Below are positions 1-5,303 of a DNA stretch of 16,289 nucleotides, one piece after another; the first letter of the stretch is position 1; the number at the start of each line of letters is the position of its first letter. Below the pieces are notes generated by a model, which was not told the origin of the DNA, searched no databases, and saw only the letters and a program-made list of their open reading frames with translations. The stretch covers positions 1 to 16,289 of the forward strand of contig JAXYYF010000076.1 of assembly GCA_037419475.1 (NCBI GenBank), written 5' to 3'. This DNA is from Hominicoprocola sp037419475. Its GTDB lineage: Bacteria; Bacillota; Clostridia; Oscillospirales; Oscillospiraceae. The position numbers and the translations under genes are program-made.

Positions 1-125
1 GAAGCTGCGCCAAGGCCGGCGTTCTGGCGGAGGTCCGCAAGCGCGAGTGCTATGAGAGCCCGAGTGTGAAGCGCCGCAAGAAGAGCGAGGCTGCCCGTAA
101 GAACCGCAATAAGCGCTATTATTAA
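1..125 (+). CDS. rpsU: 30S ribosomal protein S21, C-terminal part (5' end outside window)
   Basis: The reading frame entering from the left edge (codons from base 3) encodes about 40 residues and ends at TAA 123-125. The peptide contains the run AKAGVLAEVRKRECYESPS followed by a very basic tail (KRRKKSEAARKNRNKRYY). This is the classic C-terminal half of ribosomal protein S21, a small basic protein of the 30S subunit that acts in translation initiation. The start codon and N-terminal third lie outside the window. A strong intrinsic terminator follows directly, so rpsU is the last gene of its transcript. The match to S21 is recognised from sequence and I am confident in it. Confidence 0.93.
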   Translation, partial: SCAKAGVLAEVRKRECYESPSVKRRKKSEAARKNRNKRYY

Positions 126-131
126 TAGCTC

Positions 132-168
132 AAAAAAAGAACGTCACGCTTGCGTGACGTTCTTTTTT
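132..168 (+). terminator. Intrinsic terminator after rpsU
   Basis: GAACGTCACG (139-148) pairs with CGTGACGTTC (153-162) around the tetraloop CTTG (149-152), closed by a G-C pair. CUUG closed by G-C is a known very stable RNA tetraloop. The stem is flanked by an A-run (132-138) and a T-run (163-168), so it can also work in reverse. Confidence 0.93.
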
Positions 169-196
169 GATCCGCAAGAAAAATCAAGCGCGGCGG

Positions 197-222
197 TTGA
201 AGATCCGCTATACTGATCTTCA
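197..222. promoter_or_regulatory. Candidate -10 box inside a perfect inverted repeat, upstream of the AraC-like remnant
   Basis: TGAAGATC (198-205) and GATCTTCA (215-222) are perfect 8-base inverted arms. The 9-base spacer holds TATACT (209-214), a good sigma-A -10 element. No convincing -35 is seen 16-18 bases upstream. This would suit an activator-dependent or autoregulated promoter whose operator straddles the -10 box. Function is inferred from position and symmetry only. Confidence 0.5.
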
Positions 223-243
223 GCGAAAGGGGAGGACTATGGA

Positions 244-465
244 ATGTATGAATGGCAGAGACTGATCCAAACCGTGGTCGATGGGATCGACGAGAGCATC
301 CTTGCACATAATGACGAAGCGCTCACGCTTCGCCGCATCGCGCAGACCGCGGGCTATTCCGAATATCATATGACGCGGAAGTTCAGGGAGATCTCCGGCA
401 TGAGCCGCACCCTGTTGTGCTGCGCACAAAGATCCACCCCTTTGACCGCTATATTTTCGGATTAG
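244..465 (+). pseudogene. AraC-family HTH regulator, truncated N-terminal fragment
   Basis: A ribosome binding site (GGAGG, 231-235) precedes ATG 244. The first 50 or so residues fit the first helix-turn-helix of an AraC-type DNA-binding domain (LTLRRIAQTAGYSEYHMTRK, then FREISGM). After residue ~53 the sequence changes to an unrelated tail and stops at TAG 463-465. The second AraC helix-turn-helix (about 60-70 residues in the family) is missing. In the next frame the linker resumes at once: GAG CCG CAC CCT from 402 gives EPHPVVLRTKIHPFDRYIFG. That is what should follow a complete HTH domain in AraC/GyrI-like fusion regulators. So an internal deletion of roughly 200 bp, with a frame change, occurred near 400-406. 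The family assignment is good; the deletion size is estimated from the usual domain length. Confidence 0.8.
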
Positions 466-477
466 GAGAGATTTGGT

Positions 478-1044
478 ATGGTCAAATCAGGAGACGGTGT
501 GAAAACCTATTTTGTCACGATCCCGGCACACAAATTTCTGCACATCGAAAACCGCGAGAGCAGCGGTTACTGGGATTTCTGGCAGAAACAGGCGGATATC
601 CCCGGACAGGACTGCGAGACGGTCTGCGGTCTGCTCGACAGCATCAAGGGCAAGCTGGACGATGCGGGCGGCAGCAAGAACGACTGCATGGCCGGACAGA
701 TCATGGGGTATCGGAACGATGTGTCCGGCCGGCTGTGCGATTGGGGATATCTGCGCACGGAGTGCTATGGCGTGCGCCTTCCGGCCGATTATGATGGGCT
801 GGTGCCGGAGCAGATGATCCTTTCGGATGTTCCGGAGGGGGAATATGTCGTTTTTGAGCACGGTCCGTTCGACTACGAGCAGGAGTGCCGCACGGTGGAG
901 AAAAAGGTCGAAGCGGCGATGAAGGCGTTTGATTACGCCGCCAATGGATGCCGGCTCGACACACAGACGCCGGGGCGGATGATGTATCTTTACTTCACGC
1001 CGGGACAGTATTTCAAATACATCCGGCCGATCCGGCGGCTGTAA
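478..1044 (+). CDS. GyrI-like (effector-binding) domain protein, detached C-terminal half of an AraC-type regulator
   Basis: This 188-aa frame has the features of the GyrI-like small-molecule-binding domain: an aromatic-rich N-terminal part (YFVTIPAHKFLHIENRESSG, then YWDFWQK), the GEYVVFEHGPFDYEQE segment at 121-136, and a closing strand near YLYFTPGQYFKYIRPI. In the family this domain follows an AraC HTH domain in one polypeptide. Here the linker encoded at 417-470 (frame +3) is separated from it by an apparent single extra T in GAGATTTGG (~469-474): removing one T gives GLGEIGMVKSGDG in a single frame. The gene is therefore probably part of a pseudogene spanning 244-1044. It could still be translated alone, because TTAGGAGAG (463-471) forms a ribosome binding site 6 bases before ATG 478. 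Without a DNA-binding domain it cannot be a classical regulator. Confidence 0.78.
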   Translation: MVKSGDGVKTYFVTIPAHKFLHIENRESSGYWDFWQKQADIPGQDCETVCGLLDSIKGKLDDAGGSKNDCMAGQIMGYRNDVSGRLCDWGYLRTECYGVRLPADYDGLVPEQMILSDVPEGEYVVFEHGPFDYEQECRTVEKKVEAAMKAFDYAANGCRLDTQTPGRMMYLYFTPGQYFKYIRPIRRL

Positions 1045-1073
1045 AGCAAAATAGCTTTTCAATAAAAGAAGAT

Positions 1074-1105
1074 GGCGGCATAATGCCGCCGCCCCTCTTT
1101 TTCTC
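1074..1105 (+). terminator. Probable intrinsic terminator after the GyrI-like gene
   Basis: GGCGGCA (1074-1080) and TGCCGCC (1084-1090) pair perfectly around the loop TAA. A C/T-rich stretch with TTTTT (1098-1102) follows. The T-run begins a few bases after the stem, so efficiency may be moderate. Confidence 0.65.
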
Positions 1106-1116
1106 TTGCGGCAGAC

Positions 1117-1145
1117 TTGTTTTTCGGGACGAGGGATGCTATACT
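1117..1145 (+). promoter_or_regulatory. Sigma-A promoter with extended -10 for the DUF3783 gene
   Basis: TTGTTT (1117-1122), a 17-base spacer and TATACT (1140-1145). The -10 is preceded by TGC (1137-1139), giving an extended -10. Transcription would start about 20 bases before the TTG start codon at 1169. Confidence 0.75.
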
Positions 1146-1168
1146 GGCAAAAAAGGAGTTGAGCGCAC

Positions 1169-1546
1169 TTGAAAGAGCATATTCTCGCCTTTGGCTGTGA
1201 AGCGATCCTGCCGCTGCTGACGCAGACCTTTGCACCGCGGAAGATGGCGGTCAAAAGCGTTTCTGCGGCGGACTATGCACAGACGGTTGGCGCGCTGGCC
1301 GGTGCGGCCGATTGTCCGCGCACGGAAGAGGTCTATTCCGGCGCGGCGCTGGACGAGCCGATGCTCGTGTTCTGCGGGTTTTACGGCGACCGGATGAATC
1401 AGGCGCTGAACGCCATGCGCCGCACCGGACTGCGTATCCCCTATAAGGCGATGCTGACGGCAGCGAACTGCGGCTGGAAGCCGGCAGAGCTTTTCAAGGA
1501 GCTGCAAAAGGAGCATGCGGCAATGACGCAGCGCGTCAGAAAGTAA
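1169..1546 (+). CDS. DUF3783 domain-containing protein
   Basis: 125 aa, starting at TTG 1169 with AAAAAGGAG (1150-1158) about 10 bases upstream; no better start is in frame. Residues ~62-118 match the DUF3783 pattern as I remember it: a hydrophobic strand with GF (EPMLVFCGFYGD), a helix (MNQALNAMRRTG), then the signature IPYKAMLTAANCGWKPAELF followed by KELQKEH. The function of DUF3783 is unknown. Family members are small soluble proteins with no membrane segment, and I see none here. The N-terminal ~55 residues are less conserved. The gene has its own promoter and converges on the minus-strand neighbour, overlapping it tail to tail by 11 bases (1536-1546) with no terminator between them. Confidence 0.82.
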   Translation: MKEHILAFGCEAILPLLTQTFAPRKMAVKSVSAADYAQTVGALAGAADCPRTEEVYSGAALDEPMLVFCGFYGDRMNQALNAMRRTGLRIPYKAMLTAANCGWKPAELFKELQKEHAAMTQRVRK

Positions 1547-2297
1547 GCAGTCCGGGGAGCAGATCGTCCACTTCAGGAAACATGAAAAACGCGTCCCCGA
1601 TGCCGCGCTCGTGTCCGAGCTGCACCTTGCGCCGCAGTGTTTCTGCCGTGTCGAAGAGCACGAAGTGTGCTTGAGCACGGTCAAAATAGCTGAAGTAATT
1701 TGCGCACAGCTCGTCGGAGAAAAAGACGGTCGAGCCGCTGCGCTCACGCAGAGCGGCGAGTTCTTCCCGCGTGAGCGGCGTTCCGTCGCCGCTGCGGCAG
1801 GGGAGCGTGAGGTCGACCGCGAGCCGCTGGCAGTCAAGCGCAATGCGCTGCGCGCCATAGCGCGCGGCGGCGTCAGAGAACCGTTCGCGCAGCGTCCCGC
1901 CGGAGAGCGCGGTGCCGATGAGGATGAATGCCTCGGGGACGGCGAAGGCTTCGGGGACAAAAAGCCGTTTCCCGGTCTGACGCAAGGTTGCGCTGAGCCG
2001 GGAGAGAAAGGCAAGGCGGCTGGGCTCTGCTTCCCGCTCAAAATCGGCGAGCACGCCGCCGAACCGCCTTGCGGCGCACACGTTGAGGATCGACTGACAG
2101 AGCGCGTGCGGCTCCGGTAAGGAGCCGGCACAGCGGTCGGAGAGGCCCATCAGTCCGCCCTGTATGCCGCGCGGCAGGCCGCGGCCCATAAGCTGCCCGC
2201 CGTCGCCGACGGCGTAGGCAATATGACACAATGGTGTGCGAAGCGATTGACAGCCGGACAGATCCGACGGCGTGACCGCCAGATAGACAGAAGACAT
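1536..2297 (-). CDS. Putative GH18-like TIM-barrel protein, cytoplasmic
   Basis: 253 aa. I choose ATG 2295-2297 because GGGGGAG lies about 6 bases upstream on the minus strand; a longer in-frame extension to 2345 has no better site. Two stretches recall glycoside hydrolase family 18: FGGVLADFE (79-87), which resembles the GH18 strand-4 motif ending in D-x-E (D85, E87 would be the catalytic pair), and a C-terminal segment (214-242; LFDTAETLRRKVQLGHERGIG, then FFMFPEV) like the usual final part of the barrel. There is no signal peptide or transmembrane segment, which is odd for a chitinase-type enzyme, so the substrate may be intracellular or the fold may be reused. The GH18 link is my inference from short motifs; a safe label is hypothetical protein. 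Its 3' end overlaps the DUF3783 gene, and it is divergent from yqeG. Confidence 0.6.
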   Translation of the reverse strand: MSSVYLAVTPSDLSGCQSLRTPLCHIAYAVGDGGQLMGRGLPRGIQGGLMGLSDRCAGSLPEPHALCQSILNVCAARRFGGVLADFEREAEPSRLAFLSRLSATLRQTGKRLFVPEAFAVPEAFILIGTALSGGTLRERFSDAAARYGAQRIALDCQRLAVDLTLPCRSGDGTPLTREELAALRERSGSTVFFSDELCANYFSYFDRAQAHFVLFDTAETLRRKVQLGHERGIGDAFFMFPEVDDLLPGLLTF

Positions 2298-2365
2298 GGC
2301 AGGCTCCCCCTTTACGGATAAAAAGGCTGCTACCACTTTACGCACAGGGAAAGGAAACTATACCG

Positions 2366-2875
2366 ATGCTGCTTACACCAGAATGGGTTTTTGATGATTA
2401 TACCGCCGTGACGCCGGATTTTCTGCGTGGGAGGGGTGTGAAGCTTCTGCTCACGGATCTTGACTATACGCTGGCTCCGAAATCCGTCCATGATCCCGAT
2501 GAAGCGGTGCACACATGGCTTGCGGCATTGGAAGAGGCGGGGATCACAGTTGCGGTCCTGTCGAATAACCGCAGTTCCGCGCGTGTGGAGCGTTTCTGCG
2601 CGGGACTGGGCATCGACTTTGTCGGCCACGCGAGAAAGCCGTCGCGTCAGGGCTATCGCCGTGCGATGGAGAAATTCGGCACTGCACCGGAGCAGACGGC
2701 GATGCTCGGCGACAAGCTGCTCACGGACATTCTGGGCGCACGGCGCAGCGGTGTGCTCGCACTGATGGTCGAGCCGAAGGGCGGTGCGCACAGCACATGG
2801 CAGAAGGTGCTTCACACCATGCAGGAGCCGTTCAAGCGCGCCTGCGCCCATGACAGACGCTCGGGGCGAAAATAA
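2366..2875 (+). CDS. yqeG: YqeG-family HAD IIIA-type phosphatase
   Basis: 169 aa, ATG 2366 with AAGGAAA (2351-2357) upstream. All HAD motifs are visible. Motif I is LLLTDLDYTLAP with nucleophile D31 and acid/base D33; motif II is VLSNN (S66); motif III is the lysine of ARKPS (K91); motif IV is GDKLLTD (D116, D121). The N-terminal LLTPEWVFDDYTAVTPDFL is typical of the YqeG group. The usual length is 165-180 aa, so the gene is complete. YqeG proteins are soluble phosphatases; their physiological substrate is not settled as far as I know. The gene is divergent from the GH18-like gene across only 68 bases, in which I could not pick a clear promoter. It lies upstream of efp but is separated from it by an efp promoter. 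Confidence 0.9.
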   Translation: MLLTPEWVFDDYTAVTPDFLRGRGVKLLLTDLDYTLAPKSVHDPDEAVHTWLAALEEAGITVAVLSNNRSSARVERFCAGLGIDFVGHARKPSRQGYRRAMEKFGTAPEQTAMLGDKLLTDILGARRSGVLALMVEPKGGAHSTWQKVLHTMQEPFKRACAHDRRSGRK

Positions 2876-2912
2876 TATTTTGGAAAAATAAGCGCAAGAT
2901 AGAGAAAAATAC

Positions 2913-2941
2913 TTGCAATGATGCGCTATATGCGGTAAAAT
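2913..2941 (+). promoter_or_regulatory. Sigma-A promoter of the efp operon
   Basis: TTGCAA (2913-2918), 17-base spacer, TAAAAT (2936-2941), in an A/T-rich stretch. The predicted start near 2948 leaves a leader of about 70 nt before efp. Confidence 0.8.
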
Positions 2942-2974
2942 ACCATAGGTTAAAAACCGCTACTTTATGAATTT

Positions 2975-3014
2975 GAGGAAGTCCATAGTGATTTCCTCGG
3001 GAATATGGAGGAAA
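2975..3014 (+). promoter_or_regulatory. efp leader with two mutually exclusive hairpins, one covering the ribosome binding site
   Basis: TTTCCTC (2992-2998) can pair with GAGGAAA (3008-3014), which contains the GGAGG ribosome binding site (3007-3011) of efp. Its core TTCCTC (2993-2998) can pair instead with an upstream GAGGAA (2975-2980). The two pairings exclude one another. This is seen in the sequence; a regulatory role is inference, since purine-rich SD-like words can recur by chance. Confidence 0.4.
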
Positions 3015-3018
3015 AACT

Positions 3019-3585
3019 ATGGCAACGATTACTGCCGGCGATTTCAGAAACGGCAAGACTTTCGAGATGGATGGCAAGGTCTATCAGGTCGTCGAGTTCC
3101 AGCACGTCAAGCCCGGTAAGGGCGCGGCGTTCGTGCGCACCAAGATGCGCAATGTCGAGACCGGTGCGGTCACCGAGACCTCGTTCAACCCCACCGCGAA
3201 GTTCGACGAGGCCTTTGTCGAGCGCAAGGACATGGAGTACAGCTACAACGACGGCGATCTCTACTACTTCATGGATCAGGAGACCTATGATATGGTCCCC
3301 CTGAACCGCGAGCTGCTCGGCGATGCGTTCCGCTTCGTCAAGGAAAACACCATGTGCAAGGTTCTGTCCGTCAAGGGCCGCGTGTTCGGCATCGAGCCGC
3401 CCAACTTCGTTGAGCTGGTCGTCACCAAGTCCGAGCCGGGCGCCAAGGGCGATACCGCCACGAACGTGACCAAGCCCGCCATCGTCGAGACCGGTGCGGA
3501 GATCAAGGTTCCCCTGTTCATCAACGAGGGCGACAAGATCCAGATCGACACCCGTACCGGCGAGTACATGGGCCGCGCCAAGTAA
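3019..3585 (+). CDS. efp: Elongation factor P
   Basis: 188 aa, full length for EF-P (about 185). EF-P binds stalled ribosomes near the E site and promotes peptide-bond formation at polyproline stretches. Three beta-barrel domains are expected. The domain I loop carries HVKPGKGAAFVR, with K34 at the position that is modified in other bacteria. The C-terminal segment PLFINEGDKIQIDTRTGEYM (residues ~165-184) is the EF-P domain III signature. No modification enzyme (epmA/B, ymfI or similar) is visible in this window, so the modification state is unknown. Start ATG 3019 has GGAGG (3007-3011) at 7 bases. It is followed 50 bases later by the CD1247-type gene on the same transcript. Confidence 0.97.
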   Translation: MATITAGDFRNGKTFEMDGKVYQVVEFQHVKPGKGAAFVRTKMRNVETGAVTETSFNPTAKFDEAFVERKDMEYSYNDGDLYYFMDQETYDMVPLNRELLGDAFRFVKENTMCKVLSVKGRVFGIEPPNFVELVVTKSEPGAKGDTATNVTKPAIVETGAEIKVPLFINEGDKIQIDTRTGEYMGRAK

Positions 3586-3635
3586 GAAATCGACAGCAGG
3601 AAACCGGTTGATATTGATCTGAAAGGAGATTCATC

Positions 3636-4040
3636 ATGGATATTTCTGAAAAGGTCGCCTATCTCAAAGGCCTGATGGAAGGCATGAAGGTCGACACGGA
3701 CTCCAACGAGGGCAAGCTCTTTGCCGCCATCGTCGATGTGCTCGACGAGATCGCGCTTGAGATCGAGGATCTGACCGACGAGGTCGTTGAGCTCGGCGAC
3801 GGCATGGATGTGATCAGCGACGACCTCTCCGATGTGGAAGACATTGTCTATGACGAGGATGATGAGGACGACGAGGAAGAGGAGTGCTACGCCACCACAT
3901 GCCCTGAGTGCGAGGAAGAGATCTACTTTGACGACACCATGCTCGAGGATGGCGAGATCGAGTGTCCGAACTGCGGCGCAAAGCTGGAGTTCGACCTGTC
4001 CGATCTGGCCAATGCCGCTGAGGATAAGGACGAAGAGTAA
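3636..4040 (+). CDS. CD1247-type N-terminal domain / zinc-ribbon protein
   Basis: 134 aa with AAAGGAGA just before ATG 3636. The N-terminal ~70 residues are helical (ISEKVAYLKGLMEGMKVD, then NEGKLFAAIVDVLDEIA). I recognise this as the domain named after Clostridioides CD1247, often found directly behind efp in Clostridia. A long acidic stretch (73-83, DEDDEDDEEEE) leads into a C4 zinc ribbon: CPEC (C89, C92) and CPNC (C110, C113), with C84 extra. The function is unknown. The linkage to efp suggests a translation-related or housekeeping role, but that is inference from neighbourhood alone. The operon ends here at a very good terminator. Confidence 0.85.
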   Translation: MDISEKVAYLKGLMEGMKVDTDSNEGKLFAAIVDVLDEIALEIEDLTDEVVELGDGMDVISDDLSDVEDIVYDEDDEDDEEEECYATTCPECEEEIYFDDTMLEDGEIECPNCGAKLEFDLSDLANAAEDKDEE

Positions 4041-4053
4041 AAGAAAGAAAACG

Positions 4054-4084
4054 AAAAGCGCAGCCGAAAGGCTGCGCTTTTTTT
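4054..4084. terminator. Bidirectional intrinsic terminator between efp operon and lysR
   Basis: AAAAGCGCAGCC (4054-4065), GNRA-type loop GAAA (4066-4069), GGCTGCGCTTTT (4070-4081), then more T to 4084. It serves the plus-strand efp operon and, through the A-run on the other side, can stop the minus-strand LysR gene that ends at 4092. Confidence 0.95.
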
Positions 4085-4091
4085 GCGTGTT

Positions 4092-4988
4092 TTAGAACGG
4101 CTGCTCCGCGGTGGCGATGATGGTGTCGAGCATGCCCTGAATCTGCGGCGTGAGCACCTTGTTGCGGTGATAGAGGATCTGACGCCACTGCGACATCTTA
4201 CAGTCGGCCACAGGGATCACGGCAAGATTCTTCTCATGGATGCTCTTTTTGATCGTGTAGAGCGGGAGAACCGTCAGATACTCAGGGTTTTCGTTGATCA
4301 GGCGGAGCGCAAGAACATCGTCCTCAAGCTCCAGAAAGGGCTTGATCTCAAGGCCTTGCTTGGCAAACTCCGTGTCGAAAAGGTCACGGTAGGCGTTCGT
4401 GCGGTTCATCAGGATGAAGGAATGGTCGACCAGCTCGGCCAGCCGGACATCTGTGCGGCCGACGAGCGGGTTTTTTGCGTTGGTGACGACGACGATCTCT
4501 TCTTCCGCCTCAAAAACCTTGACGAACTGCGGGTCGGTCACCTGCGAGTCAAGGGTATAGATCAAATCGAGCTCATTTTTCAAAAGCTTTTCCTTGAGCG
4601 CAGAGACCATGTCGGCATGCAGCCGGGTGATGACGTGCGGAAAGCGCTTGTGGAAGGCAGGAACGATGTCGGAAAAGGAGGCGGTCATCATGGAGTTGAG
4701 CGTGCCGACCTGCACGGTGCCGGTCAGTTCGGTGTCCTTGGCCGCAAAGACCTGCGCGCGGGCGACAGCGCTGACGATGTCGCGTGCGTAGGTGATGAAG
4801 TCCTTCCCGTACTGCGTGATGGAAACATTTTTTCCGATGCGGTCAAACAACCGCACACCCAGCTCGCGCTCAAGCTGCTGGATCTGCACGGTAACGGCGG
4901 ACTGCGAATAATCCAGCGCCTCGGCAGCCTTGGAAAAGCTGTTGAGCTCAGTGACCTTCAGGAAAGTAACAAGATTTCGGATCTCCAT
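4092..4988 (-). CDS. LysR-family transcriptional regulator
   Basis: 298 aa, the usual size for the family. The start ATG 4986-4988 is chosen because GGAG sits about 8 bases upstream and the protein then begins with the canonical MEIRNLVTFLKVTELNSFSK. The winged helix-turn-helix covers residues 1-60 (FSKAAEALDYSQSAVTVQIQ, then QLERELGVRLFDR). A periplasmic-binding-protein-like effector domain follows from ~90 (TGTVQVGTLNSMM...). The effector and target are not identifiable. LysR proteins often control a divergent neighbour, but here the upstream gene (DUF6472/hydrogenase operon) is on the same strand and separated by a terminator. Self-regulation or a distant target is therefore more likely. 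It has its own near-consensus promoter. Confidence 0.93.
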   Translation of the reverse strand: MEIRNLVTFLKVTELNSFSKAAEALDYSQSAVTVQIQQLERELGVRLFDRIGKNVSITQYGKDFITYARDIVSAVARAQVFAAKDTELTGTVQVGTLNSMMTASFSDIVPAFHKRFPHVITRLHADMVSALKEKLLKNELDLIYTLDSQVTDPQFVKVFEAEEEIVVVTNAKNPLVGRTDVRLAELVDHSFILMNRTNAYRDLFDTEFAKQGLEIKPFLELEDDVLALRLINENPEYLTVLPLYTIKKSIHEKNLAVIPVADCKMSQWRQILYHRNKVLTPQIQGMLDTIIATAEQPF

Positions 4989-5031
4989 GTGTGATTCTCC
5001 GGTTTCAAAAAAATTAAATGATTCTTCAAAT

Positions 5032-5060
5032 ATACTAATAAAAAGAATGAATCTTGTCAA
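5032..5060 (-). promoter_or_regulatory. Sigma-A promoter of lysR, with flanking inverted repeat
   Basis: On the minus strand: TTGACA (5060-5055), 17-base spacer, TAGTAT (5037-5032). An inverted repeat, ATTCTT (5021-5026) with AAGAAT (5043-5048), brackets the -10 box and could be an autoregulatory site. Confidence 0.82.
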
Positions 5061-5075
5061 GGTCTTTACGAAAAG

Positions 5076-5099
5076 AAAAAAGGGCGAAAGCCCTTTTTT
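5076..5099. terminator. Bidirectional terminator at the end of the hydrogenase operon
   Basis: AAAAAAGGGC (5076-5085), loop GAAA (5086-5089), GCCCTTTTTT (5090-5099). It lies directly after the DUF6472 stop codon (minus strand) and only 16 bases upstream of the lysR -35 box, insulating the two units. Confidence 0.92.
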
Positions 5100-5100
5100 C

Positions 5101-5292
5101 TTATTGTTTTCCGGATAAATAATAGTCGCTCTCGCCGACGTGATAGAACGGACAGGCGAAAAAGCCGCCGCGGAGAAACTGCGCCATCTCGTCCTCGTCC
5201 AGCTCGGCGCCCTGTGCACAGGTGTACTGGTCGTATTCCTCGTCGTAAACGTAGTTCATGCAGTCCTCGCACCGATCCTGCTTTGCCGTCAT
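5101..5292 (-). CDS. DUF6472 family small cysteine protein
   Basis: 63 aa from ATG 5292. A TTG at 5307 would add five residues, but the TGAGG at 5306-5302 is a good ribosome binding site 9 bases before the ATG. The protein is acidic with CEDC (C8, C11), C25 and C47, a layout that could bind zinc or an Fe-S cluster. The pattern CEDCMNYVYDEEYDQYTC followed by LDEDEM and ACPFY matches what I remember of DUF6472, a clostridial family of unknown function. Its ribosome binding site overlaps the stop codon of the hydrogenase gene (TGA 5306-5304), so it is translationally linked to it. A role alongside the hydrogenase is suggested only by this coupling. It is the last gene of the operon, followed by a terminator. 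Confidence 0.85.
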   Translation of the reverse strand: MTAKQDRCEDCMNYVYDEEYDQYTCAQGAELDEDEMAQFLRGGFFACPFYHVGESDYYLSGKQ

Positions 5293-5303
5293 ATCAGCCG
5301 ACC

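Noticed and set aside
487..1254. 255-codon minus-strand open frame over the GyrI-like gene
   Set aside because: It overlaps a recognisable domain on the other strand and a terminator and promoter; no ribosome binding site.
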